Virus record (IMG/VR): IMGVR_UViG_3300025276_000162
Location: 1-28,646 of that record
Source of the DNA: a virus
Direction: 5' to 3' (one strand)
DNA: 28,646 bases
Numbering within the stretch: the first letter of the stretch is position 1; the number at the start of each line of letters is the position of its first letter. Position numbers and translations under genes: made by a program. The notes beneath the pieces were generated by a model that saw nothing but the letters and a program-made list of their open reading frames with translations, made no database searches and had not been told where the DNA came from. Shown here in pieces: positions 17,599 to 23,748 of this stretch.

Positions 17599-17640
17599 AA
17601 AATAAAAAAAAGGAGGAGAGTGTTTGTAGCACCCCCCTCC
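17599..17640 (-). terminator. strong intrinsic terminator inside the replication operon
   Basis: Read on the minus strand, GGAGGGGGGTG (17640-17630) pairs with CACTCTCCTCC (17622-17612): 11 pairs including two G-U, with a 7-base loop (CTACAAA). It is followed directly by eight T, then ATTTT. It lies between the SSB-like gene and the primase ATG. It should end most transcripts from the 18992-17653 genes, leaving primase, helicase and polymerase dependent on read-through or antitermination. Confidence 0.85.
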
Positions 17641-17652
17641 GAGGGCTAACGC

Positions 17653-18432
17653 TTAAAACGGAATGTCATCGTCTTTCAAAGGAGCTGTGGGCGTCTCCTC
17701 TGGCGTAGCCTTTACCTCACCTGCGGCAATGGATTCACGAAAGGCCTTACCAGCCAACATGATTTCCTTAGACACGAAACCCTGGTTCTCAACTTGGTAG
17801 TTGTTCCATGAACCTTGATCATTAGTTTCTTCGGTGGTTGTAAGTTTCCACTTAGTGGTAAAATTAGCAGGAGTAATCATACCTTTTTTAGGGTGATTAA
17901 TCTTCTGCATAGCTATCTGTGTCTTCCATCGCCTACTTACTTTAAGTTGCGTAGACTTCATATCAACAACAGCAGGCTGATAGGAGCCGTCTGGATCAAG
18001 AACTAAACAAAAGTTTTGATCAGACTTAACAAGTTCATTACCATTTGGTAGAATTTCTTTTGAACCAGATCGTTGCGTCTGTTGTAACAAAGGATCATTA
18101 GCAGGTAACTCTCCTTGAAAGCCTCCACCCAAATCACGCGGTACAAACTCTAAGTATTTAACGGACTGGTAACAAGGAACAACAATTATACCTTCCTCAC
18201 CAGACCAATACTGGTTGGTAACAGTATTAAACATGTCACCCTGTTCTGCCCCCTCAATATGCTCTGGTTTCTTTTTATTTAACTGTGGTGATAATGCTTG
18301 TAGTACTCTGATAAAAGGTATTTGCATTTCACTACTGTCAAATGAAGCACCCTCCCCTGCTGTTTCCAACATATAATCGAGAACATCAGCAGATAGTGCT
18401 GTCTCTTTTGCTTTCGCTATTTCATTTGCCAT
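17653..18432 (-). CDS. phage single-stranded DNA-binding-like protein with DDDIPF tail
   Basis: A 259-residue protein. The last residues are LKDDDIPF, matching the acidic C-terminal tail of bacterial SSB that recruits repair and replication proteins. The body is not an obvious OB-fold match to E. coli SSB, but residues about 40-200 (IPFIRVLQALSPQ, NTVTNQYWSGEEGIIVVPCY, VSRRWKTQIAMQK) match a phage family found beside primase and polymerase genes. Binding of single-stranded DNA at the fork is inferred from tail, position and family. The start is the ATG overlapping the upstream stop (TAATG), with GGAGGAAAGC before it. An intrinsic terminator follows the gene. Confidence 0.78.
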   Translation of the reverse strand: MANEIAKAKETALSADVLDYMLETAGEGASFDSSEMQIPFIRVLQALSPQLNKKKPEHIEGAEQGDMFNTVTNQYWSGEEGIIVVPCYQSVKYLEFVPRDLGGGFQGELPANDPLLQQTQRSGSKEILPNGNELVKSDQNFCLVLDPDGSYQPAVVDMKSTQLKVSRRWKTQIAMQKINHPKKGMITPANFTTKWKLTTTEETNDQGSWNNYQVENQGFVSKEIMLAGKAFRESIAAGEVKATPEETPTAPLKDDDIPF

Positions 18433-18992
18433 TATGCTTTCCTCCTAATTTCAGCTGCGTTGGCTACAAATGCCCCGAACATATCGAGGTCAATTGGTTT
18501 TCCTTCCGTTATTCGTTCCTTAACAAATGCTTTTAAGGTGCCCGGATGGATGTGGGTCTTTGATACAGGATCAAAACCCTTGTCTTGCAGGATACCAACG
18601 ACGTCTCCTGCAACATTGTCTTGGCCTTTGCCAAAAGACACAGTGATATCATTCTTTATAATATCATCAAGCTTCTGACTTCTTAACCATTCAAATGCCT
18701 CTTCCCTACGACTAACAGGTATTGATGCGTGCACCATCATCTTGCGTTGTACAGTCAAACCGTCAACATCAAGACGGTCAATGCCCATCTCATCCATTAA
18801 TCCTGGTATACTCTCTACCGAAAGTCTGTGCTTTTCTTTCTTCAAACGCTTGAGTAAAGTATCTGTGTTCTCAATCTCCTGTTCTACGTTTCGGAGCTTT
18901 CGAACTAGGTCGCTCAACGTGCGGCCTGTCTCTGTGTCGATGGCTGCGACAGCAGCTTGCTCATCAAACAGGTCTTCAAATATATCTTCCAT
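18432..18992 (-). CDS. conserved phage protein, N-terminal coiled coil
   Basis: A 186-residue protein. Residues 20-60 (LSDLVRKLRNVEQEIENTD, LLKRLKKEKHRL) form a clear coiled coil. Then follow LMDEMGIDRLDVDGLTVQ, a segment with VSRREEAFEWLRSQKLDDII and ITVSFGKGQD, and a C-terminal part HIHPGTLKAFVKERITEGK, then DLDMFGAFVA. I recognise this order from phage proteins next to SSB-like genes but know no established function; the coiled coil plus small domain is reminiscent of Gam-like or DNA-end-binding proteins, which I cannot confirm. It is the first gene of the leftward replication operon, facing the divergent SNF2 helicase gene. Confidence 0.78.
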   Translation of the reverse strand: MEDIFEDLFDEQAAVAAIDTETGRTLSDLVRKLRNVEQEIENTDTLLKRLKKEKHRLSVESIPGLMDEMGIDRLDVDGLTVQRKMMVHASIPVSRREEAFEWLRSQKLDDIIKNDITVSFGKGQDNVAGDVVGILQDKGFDPVSKTHIHPGTLKAFVKERITEGKPIDLDMFGAFVANAAEIRRKA

Positions 18993-19068
18993 AAGGTTAT
19001 CCTCTTCAGGGTTGTGGTTTATAAACTACTGTGGTAGTCCATGTATGTGGACAATAGTGGAGATATGT
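18993..19068. promoter_or_regulatory. divergent intergenic control region with two dyads
   Basis: This 76-base gap separates two divergent operons and must contain signals for both. It holds two short dyads that share two bases: ACTAC-TGTG-GTAGT (19025-19038) and GTCCA-TGTATG-TGGAC (19037-19052). They could be operators. A TATAAA lies at 19020-19025 on the plus strand, but no convincing -35 pairs with it. Exact promoters were not resolved. Confidence 0.45.
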
Positions 19069-20547
19069 ATGAGTGTCAAATATAAAAATAAATTAAAGTT
19101 TAAATTAAAACCTTACGACCATCAACTTAAAGCATTAGATAAGGCGGCTGCTCGACCAGAGTATGGCTTCTTCATGGAGATGGGTACTGGTAAAAGTAAG
19201 GTCCTGTTAGATAACATAGGATATTTATTCTTAGAAGGGCAAGTAGACTTTGCTTTAATCATCGCACCCAAGGGCGTGTATCGTAACTGGGTATCCAAAG
19301 AAATACCAGAGCACATGTCTGATGACGTGCCCCATCGTGTAATCAGGTGGGTAGCTTCCCCAAACAAAAAGCAACAGGCAGAAATGCGTTCAGTTAAAGA
19401 ACCCTTTGCCGGACTAACCATCTTCGTCATGAATGTCGAAGCCTTCTCCTCGATCAAAGGTAAGAACGCAGGGGAATGGATGGGAATCAACCTGGGTCGC
19501 AACGGAATGATCGCAGTGGATGAAAGCACCACCATCAAAAACCACAAGGCTAAACGAACCAAGGCCCTGTTAAAGATAGCTTTAAAGTTTAAGTTCAGAC
19601 GATTGCTAACGGGATCCCCCATAACCAAATCACCCCTAGATATATATAGTCAGACAGAGTTTCTTAGGGCCGGGCTTCTTGGGCATGATAGTTTCTACTC
19701 CTTTCAAGGTCGCTACGCGGTCCTACAAAAGAGAACAATGGGGGCCGCTGCATTCACGCAGATCATCGGATACCGAAACCTGGACGAACTATCAGATAGA
19801 ATAGATATGTTTAGCTACCGTGTACTTAAGAAAGACTGCCTCGATCTACCCGAAAAGATATACACCGTTCGATACGTCGGCATGTCCGATGAGCAGTTTA
19901 AATACTACGAGCAAATAAGAAACCACGCTATGGTTCTCTTTGACAACGGTGAAATGACCACGGCCCCTGCTGTAATCACCCAGCTTCTACGATTGCAGCA
20001 GATTCTTTCTGGACATTTAAAAACAGATGACGATGAAATGATCACGTTTCCCTCGTCTAGGCTCACTGCATTGCAGGAAATAATTAATGAGCACGATGGT
20101 AAAGCAATCATCTGGTCTCGATTCCGCCATGACATAAAGCAAATCACCGAAACGTTAAACAAAACCTTTGGACCAGGGTGTGCCGCCTCATACTTTGGCG
20201 ATACATCTGATGATGAACGTAATGAAATCGTACAGAACTTTCAGAATCCAAACCACCCACTGAAGTATTTCGTGGGTAATCCAGCAACCGCAGGGTACGG
20301 CTTAACTTTGACCGAAGCTAATCTTGTGGTATACTACGCCAATGACTTTAATCTGGAAACACGTATCCAGTCAGAAGACAGGTGCCATCGTATCGGTCAA
20401 CGCAACCCAGTTACCTATGTAGATCTAATCAATGAAGGCACGATTGATGAACGAATAGTCAAGGCCCTTCGAGCCAAGATAGATATAGGTGCAAGAGTAT
20501 TAGGAGAGGAAGCAAGAGAATGGCTAACACTGAAACCAAAAAAGTAG
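19069..20547 (+). CDS. SNF2-type superfamily 2 helicase/translocase
   Basis: A 492-residue protein from the ATG at 19069; the reading frame is open further upstream, but that part is antisense to another gene. Motif I is FMEMGTGKSK (35-44) and motif Ia IIAPKGVYRNW; motif II is VDEST (150-154) with IKNHKAKRTK, motif III LTGSPI (180-185), and the C-terminal lobe has ATAGYGLTLTEA and SEDRCHRIGQ (motif VI), where the Arg fingers sit. The ...CHRIGQ ending is diagnostic of SNF2-like ATPases. In phages these may remodel protein-DNA complexes or take part in replication. It is transcribed away from the polymerase operon and overlaps its small partner by 28 bases. Confidence 0.94.
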   Translation: MSVKYKNKLKFKLKPYDHQLKALDKAAARPEYGFFMEMGTGKSKVLLDNIGYLFLEGQVDFALIIAPKGVYRNWVSKEIPEHMSDDVPHRVIRWVASPNKKQQAEMRSVKEPFAGLTIFVMNVEAFSSIKGKNAGEWMGINLGRNGMIAVDESTTIKNHKAKRTKALLKIALKFKFRRLLTGSPITKSPLDIYSQTEFLRAGLLGHDSFYSFQGRYAVLQKRTMGAAAFTQIIGYRNLDELSDRIDMFSYRVLKKDCLDLPEKIYTVRYVGMSDEQFKYYEQIRNHAMVLFDNGEMTTAPAVITQLLRLQQILSGHLKTDDDEMITFPSSRLTALQEIINEHDGKAIIWSRFRHDIKQITETLNKTFGPGCAASYFGDTSDDERNEIVQNFQNPNHPLKYFVGNPATAGYGLTLTEANLVVYYANDFNLETRIQSEDRCHRIGQRNPVTYVDLINEGTIDERIVKALRAKIDIGARVLGEEAREWLTLKPKK

Positions 20548-20780
20548 AATACCTAGACGCGGCTATCGAAACAATGGTTGATTATAAAAGGGGACTTCGG
20601 ACCCTGGACACTGGTGCAAAGGAACTCGCTGCACAGACTGGACTTGATCACGATGTAGCAAGAGAGTTGTTAAAGAGTATGTACAAACATAATGTTACGC
20701 AGATCCGAGGCTATACAAAAGAACCTGATCGCTTACGCCAAGGGAAGATCGGAACACCTAGCGAGACTAAAAGAAAGTAG
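20520..20780 (+). CDS. small helical protein coupled to the SNF2 helicase
   Basis: An 86-residue charged, helical protein that starts within the helicase end (AGGAGAGGAAGCAAGAGA before the ATG). Residues 30-60 (TGAKELAAQTGLDHDVAREL) look like a helix-turn-helix or a small helical bundle; the C-terminus is basic (RLRQGKIGTPSETKRK). The family is not recognised. The long overlap implies coupled translation, and it could be a partner or regulator of the helicase. A terminator follows immediately. Confidence 0.75.
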   Translation: MANTETKKVEYLDAAIETMVDYKRGLRTLDTGAKELAAQTGLDHDVARELLKSMYKHNVTQIRGYTKEPDRLRQGKIGTPSETKRK

Positions 20781-20805
20781 GGGGCAAAAGCCCCCCATTT
20801 TATTC
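20780..20805 (+). terminator. intrinsic terminator after the SNF2 operon
   Basis: GGGGGC (20780-20785) and GCCCCC (20790-20795) form a six-pair G/C stem with an AAAA loop, followed by CATTTTATT. The stem begins at the last base of the stop codon of the preceding gene. It also lies beside the end of the convergent minus-strand gene whose stop is at 20800. Confidence 0.8.
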
Positions 20806-20955
20806 ATCTTCAGCAACGGCACGTCTAATCAATACCGACATCTGTCGAGCCATTGACCGCTGTTCCTTAACTGATAAATCATACAGTAACTTGTGATCGT
20901 CTATCAACACGGCAACGTTTCTAAATTTAGGGTCTTCTTTTACTGTGGCAGCCAT
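20800..20955 (-). CDS. 51-residue ribbon-helix-helix-like protein
   Basis: A short gene with a clean AGGAGA site (20961-20966) five bases before the ATG. The product has VAVLIDDHKLLYDLS (a strand, then helix), KEQRSMARQMSVLIRRAV (second helix) and an acidic end, the layout of Arc/CopG-type ribbon-helix-helix repressors: strand, helix A, turn, helix B with 'lIrrAv'. DNA binding as a dimer is likely. It converges on the SNF2 operon and uses the shared terminator region. Confidence 0.75.
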   Translation of the reverse strand: MAATVKEDPKFRNVAVLIDDHKLLYDLSVKEQRSMARQMSVLIRRAVAEDE

Positions 20956-21015
20956 AATATTCTCCTATATGTGCTTTGTCTATATTCTATGTGTGTATAA
21001 CATGTGTTTGAACTG

Positions 21016-21180
21016 TTATTCAAGTAGTCTAGCTAACGCTATAATCTCCTCTGCTCTCTCTTTTAAACCAGGAACATGATGTAATCGCTTGGCATCCATC
21101 CTAATAATGTCCGCCTTGCGAACGATTGAATCAATAATCGGTTGGATGTTGTCTTCCTCATTACAATTACATTTAGCCAT
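21016..21180 (-). CDS. 54-residue unknown protein overlapping the methyltransferase end
   Basis: A short gene whose ATG at 21180 overlaps the last eight bases of the methyltransferase gene; AAAGGAGCAG precedes it at good distance. The product starts with CNC, then NIQPIIDSIVRKADIIRMDA and a second helix KERAEEIIALARLLE, so it looks like a two-helix protein. The family is not recognised. The overlap and ribosome binding site support it as real. Confidence 0.65.
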   Translation of the reverse strand: MAKCNCNEEDNIQPIIDSIVRKADIIRMDAKRLHHVPGLKERAEEIIALARLLE

Positions 21181-22138
21181 TTATCTGCTCCTTTATTGCT
21201 AATCCTATGTTCATTGCTATCTGTGGAACAATCGCGTTCCCTAGTCCTTTAAGTCTGTCCACCCTTCTGGGTATCCCATGAGCCACTCGACCCACGTCGG
21301 GTTCAGTTTCCCAGTTGCATCCCCTACCTCCCCAGCTATCACTTCCTCTAGGTTGGATTTGTTTCGGTTCGCTAACTGCTCCCTGTTCTCCTCCGTTATC
21401 ATCGGGTGTACTTTGTTCGCTCTGGGTGTCGGCCACATCTTCACCTCCGCACACAGATACTTCCTCTCCAACATATGCGTGTGGCTCTTGCTCCCCACTG
21501 GTCCGCAGTCCTTCCACTCCGATGCTCTGGGGGTCGGCCAGTTTCGATTTGGAATCTCCGATAGACTGTCGTTGACTGCCGCTCCTATGTTCCATCCGTG
21601 ACTGCCGTCCTTGTGACTTGGTGCTACTCCCGTTCCGCCCGTCATCGCTGTCGGAGTAGGCCACAATCCAAAGTCTGTCTCTTTTATGGGGAGCGTTGAC
21701 ACTGCAAGCTGGAACAATAAACGTCCTTGTGGAGTAGCCTTTGGCTTCCAAGTCAAGCAACACCTGGTCGAGGCCCAAGGCAATGTGACCATGAACGTTT
21801 TCGAAAACGCACCAAGTCGGTCTTTTTTGTGCAACAATTCTAAGGATGTACGGCCAGATGTGGCGGTCATCCTCAATGCCTTTTTGCTTTCCCGCGACGG
21901 AGAACGGCTGACAGGGGTAGCCCGCTGTGAGGATATCACAGTCTGGAACAAGTCTTTCTGGGTCATTAGCTAACTCCTTTACATCTGTAGCTATTGGTAC
22001 ATTTGGAAAATTCTTTGCGAGTATCTTACGACACCAAGGCTCGGTATCGCAAAATAATATGGGGGTGGACAACTGTGCCCACTCAAAACCGAGACTAAAG
22101 CCCCCGATCCCCGAACAAAGATCAACGTGTCTGAGCAT
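21173..22138 (-). CDS. C5-cytosine DNA methyltransferase (Dcm-type)
   Basis: Methylates cytosine C5 in DNA using SAM, probably to protect phage DNA or mark it. From the ATG at 22138 it has 321 residues; 22153 is an alternative start. Motif I is VDLCSGIGGFSLG (5-17), the catalytic motif IV AGYPCQPFSVAG has C76, motif VI is FENV (112-115), motif VIII APHKRDRLWIVA (149-160), and motifs IX-X near the end are RRVDRLKGLGNAIVPQIA. The target-recognition stretch (about 165-270) is low-complexity, rich in Ser/Gly/Glu/Gln, and unlike a normal TRD; it coincides with a second gene in the +1 frame. It overlaps its upstream neighbour by 17 bases. The sequence here is more G+C-rich than its neighbours. Confidence 0.93.
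   Translation of the reverse strand: MLRHVDLCSGIGGFSLGFEWAQLSTPILFCDTEPWCRKILAKNFPNVPIATDVKELANDPERLVPDCDILTAGYPCQPFSVAGKQKGIEDDRHIWPYILRIVAQKRPTWCVFENVHGHIALGLDQVLLDLEAKGYSTRTFIVPACSVNAPHKRDRLWIVAYSDSDDGRNGSSTKSQGRQSRMEHRSGSQRQSIGDSKSKLADPQSIGVEGLRTSGEQEPHAYVGEEVSVCGGEDVADTQSEQSTPDDNGGEQGAVSEPKQIQPRGSDSWGGRGCNWETEPDVGRVAHGIPRRVDRLKGLGNAIVPQIAMNIGLAIKEQING
21241..21966 (-). CDS. nested +1-frame gene, WPTP / LNPTWVEWLMG phage protein
   Basis: A 241-codon frame lying wholly inside the methyltransferase gene on the same strand, shifted by one base. It has an ATG at 21966 with AAAGGAG seven bases before it. The product carries TSGRTSLELL, then STRCCLTWKPKATPQGRLLF, three WPTP motifs (GLWPTPTAM, NWPTPRASEW, MWPTPRANK) and the ending GKLNPTWVEWLMGYPEGW. 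I recognise this order from a conserved phage family usually labelled cytosine methyltransferase although it lacks the catalytic motifs; its activity is unknown to me. Earlier internal ATGs are at 21870 and 21792. It could also be reached by frameshifting. I judge real dual coding more likely than a chance frame. Confidence 0.62.
   Translation of the reverse strand: MTQKDLFQTVISSQRATPVSRSPSRESKKALRMTATSGRTSLELLHKKDRLGAFSKTFMVTLPWASTRCCLTWKPKATPQGRLLFQLAVSTLPIKETDFGLWPTPTAMTGGTGVAPSHKDGSHGWNIGAAVNDSLSEIPNRNWPTPRASEWKDCGPVGSKSHTHMLERKYLCAEVKMWPTPRANKVHPMITEENREQLANRNKSNLEEVIAGEVGDATGKLNPTWVEWLMGYPEGWTDLKD
21974..21980 (-). promoter_or_regulatory. internal Shine-Dalgarno for the nested gene
   Basis: AAAGGAG on the minus strand, seven bases before the ATG at 21966. 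It lies inside the methyltransferase coding region (Val-Lys-Glu-Leu codons) and gives the nested frame an independent start. Confidence 0.6.
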
Positions 22139-22358
22139 TGTTGATCTCTTCATAATCTTCTGGACTAACGTCCATCCAATAAGGTTCAGTGATAAACTCC
22201 CTAGTGGTAATGCTGTCCTCAAGCATATCCATAAACCTATGGTACGCGATCTCTTCAGCTTGCTCCATAGTCTCCGCTTCTATCCCATCGTAATAACGAG
22301 AGACGGGATGCTTGCAACAATTCTGGTTCATCTCCACCTTAATGTTCCACTCAGTCAT
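22122..22358 (-). CDS. MTEWNI-family small protein, copy 2
   Basis: A 78-residue acidic protein from the ATG at 22358, chosen because the same MTEWNI start is present in the neighbouring gene and AGGAGT (22365-22370) precedes it. It overlaps that gene by eight bases (ATGACTGA). It shares MTEWNIKVE, GIEAETMEQAEEIA and FMDMLEDSITT with the copy upstream, and has an extra C-terminal extension (PYWMDVSPEDYEEIN). The 'veAet.eeAee.a...f.d' pattern is common in tiny phage proteins with a beta-alpha layout. The function is unknown. Confidence 0.82.
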   Translation of the reverse strand: MTEWNIKVEMNQNCCKHPVSRYYDGIEAETMEQAEEIAYHRFMDMLEDSITTREFITEPYWMDVSPEDYEEINNAQTR

Positions 22359-22533
22359 CAAAATACTCCTCAATCCTTATCGTTTCTTTAAGCTTATTTG
22401 TGGTACTACGATTGTCCAACAAATCATCAAAGAATAAACCATTGGCCATTTCCTCTGCCTCGTCCAACGTTTCTGCCTCCACAGTATATTTACCAACGTA
22501 GCTGTGCTCTACTTCAATGTTCCACTCAGTCAT
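22351..22533 (-). CDS. MTEWNI-family small protein, copy 1
   Basis: A 60-residue acidic protein with MTEWNIEVE, then YTVEAETLDEAEEMA and LFFDDLLDN. It is paralogous to the following gene and starts in the stop of the preceding HTH/RHH gene (ATGA at 22533-22530). The tandem arrangement shows a duplication with divergence. The function is unknown. Confidence 0.82.
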   Translation of the reverse strand: MTEWNIEVEHSYVGKYTVEAETLDEAEEMANGLFFDDLLDNRSTTNKLKETIRIEEYFDD

Positions 22534-22937
22534 CTGAACCTCTTCAAGGTAAAGAAATCCAAGAAACTTTCCGCAATGGTAGGTTTCTTTGGCGGAACTG
22601 GATCAGTCACAGATTCCTTGTTATCAAGATGCTCAATAATTGCCTGTTCAATCGTGGCGGTCTTGGAAATCCTTGTTTTGTTGCGGTATTTGTCAAGACG
22701 TTCATAAACGTCACGGCTAAGACGAACAGCCACCTGATAGCCACCAGAAGGTGGTGCTTTTTCCATGATCTTCTTCATGTCCTCAATCCAGAAACCACTG
22801 TCCTTTTTAACGTACAAAATATAATGCAGTTGGTTAGCGGTTAGATTTAACTTCTTGGCTATCTCCTTGTTCGAAAGATCGCCCTTAAACGCTAGGTCGT
22901 GCGCCTGATCTATTAGTTCCTGAGAATGTTTAGGCAT
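22530..22937 (-). CDS. HTH plus ribbon-helix-helix DNA-binding regulator
   Basis: A 135-residue protein. Residues 5-45 (LIDQAHDLAFKGDLSNKEIA, KKLNLTANQLHYIL) look like a helix-turn-helix; residues 68-105 (YQVAVRLSRDVYERLDKYRN, KTATIEQAIIEHLDN) are CopG/Arc-like ribbon-helix-helix. The C-terminus is Pro-rich, then aromatic (ESFLDFFTLKRFR). Two DNA-binding units in one small protein suggest a transcription regulator of the early region. It follows a hairpin and a TATAAT box, so it may have its own promoter. Confidence 0.8.
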   Translation of the reverse strand: MPKHSQELIDQAHDLAFKGDLSNKEIAKKLNLTANQLHYILYVKKDSGFWIEDMKKIMEKAPPSGGYQVAVRLSRDVYERLDKYRNKTRISKTATIEQAIIEHLDNKESVTDPVPPKKPTIAESFLDFFTLKRFR

Positions 22938-23008
22938 CGTTTTTTCCTTTCAAGTTAAATTATACCTACACGACACCCTCGTAAGGGTGCCGACTAGAGA
23001 TAACTTCT
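22938..23008 (-). promoter_or_regulatory. hairpin and -10 box before the HTH/RHH gene
   Basis: On the minus strand, the gap between the sigma-like and HTH/RHH genes contains CACCCT-TACG-AGGGTG (22989-22974) and, just downstream, a perfect TATAAT (22964-22959). No good -35 hexamer stands 16-18 bases upstream, so an activator or phage sigma factor may be needed. AAAGGAAAAAACG precedes the ATG. The hairpin lacks a T-run directly after it. Confidence 0.5.
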
Positions 23009-23572
23009 CTAATCTTCAAACAATTCTTTACCACGTTCTCCATAACCAAGCTCGACGGCACGTTGTTTCATCCTTCGGAGTGCGTGACCTTCAATTTGAC
23101 GCGCACGGCCTTTGGTGATACCGAAAAACTTCGCGCATTGCTCAAGGGTTTGATTTTTAACGAACCGATCAGTAATTAATTTTCTTTGCCTTGGCGTAAG
23201 CTTTGCTGAAAACTGTTTGATTGCGCTAAGTTGAGACAGGGTCTTTTCAGAAGAACCATCTGCCATAATTTGCTTTACGCCATCCAAATCTATTAACACT
23301 TCGGAGGATGCTTTCTTTAATTTAATTTCACGCATGTACTTAGGCCAGATATTCTCTGGTTCTTTGCCAACCATTGCGGCAACATCAAGAGCCAGATTTG
23401 TCCAACCTTTTTCGTTAATAGGTTTTATTTTCATCGTAACAAGAGAATTTACGGTAGAATGGTGCTGACCCATCTTCCTCGATATGTCAGCGACAGACTC
23501 ATATTTCTTGCGTATCGCTTCCAATAGCCTTGCATTGCGAACGGTAACTTTTATATTAAAATCTTCCTTCAC
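23009..23572 (-). CDS. sigma-70 region 4-like transcription factor
   Basis: A 187-residue protein starting with GTG, which overlaps the upstream stop (GTGA). Residues 15-75 hold an HTH-like domain (LLEAIRKKYESVADISRKMG, NLALDVAAMVGKEPENIWP). Residues 125-170 are a sigma region 4: LTPRQRKLITDRF, TLEQCAKFFGITKGRARQIE, HALRRMKQR, with the helix-turn-helix that contacts -35 elements. There is no region 2, so it is not a complete sigma factor and may instead bind DNA alone or redirect host polymerase. It is likely a regulator of phage early/late switching; this is inference. Confidence 0.85.
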   Translation of the reverse strand: MKEDFNIKVTVRNARLLEAIRKKYESVADISRKMGQHHSTVNSLVTMKIKPINEKGWTNLALDVAAMVGKEPENIWPKYMREIKLKKASSEVLIDLDGVKQIMADGSSEKTLSQLSAIKQFSAKLTPRQRKLITDRFVKNQTLEQCAKFFGITKGRARQIEGHALRRMKQRAVELGYGERGKELFED

Positions 23573-23748
23573 AGTTTATCCATCTGTGCTTGGATGGAAT
23601 GAATGATCCTTTGAATTGTAATCTCCTCTTCAAAAGTCTTCGCTGAACCAAGAAAAACATCAAAGGTCTGCTCAACAATTACCTTGCAATCATTCAATGC
23701 CTCTACGTAGCCCTCCGCCAGAATATCCTCTAGGCTTTCTTTATACAT
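23569..23748 (-). CDS. 59-residue unknown acidic protein
   Basis: A short gene fixed at both ends by overlaps: its ATG at 23748 shares a base with the stop of the preceding gene (TAATG), and its TGA overlaps the GTG start of the sigma-like gene. The product is helical: YKESLEDILAEGYVEALND, CKVIVEQTFDVFLG, then EEEITIQRIIHSIQAQMDKL. The family is not recognised. Confidence 0.72.
   Translation of the reverse strand: MYKESLEDILAEGYVEALNDCKVIVEQTFDVFLGSAKTFEEEITIQRIIHSIQAQMDKL

Noticed and set aside
18742-19068. N-terminal extension of the SNF2 helicase
   Set aside because: It is antisense to a well-supported gene, is Ser-rich without helicase features, and the ATG at 19069 starts just before the conserved domain.
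21278-21973. Plus-strand frames opposite the methyltransferase gene
   Set aside because: They are open only because this stretch is G+C-rich; products are Ser/Pro/Leu-rich and show no motif, unlike the nested minus-strand frame.
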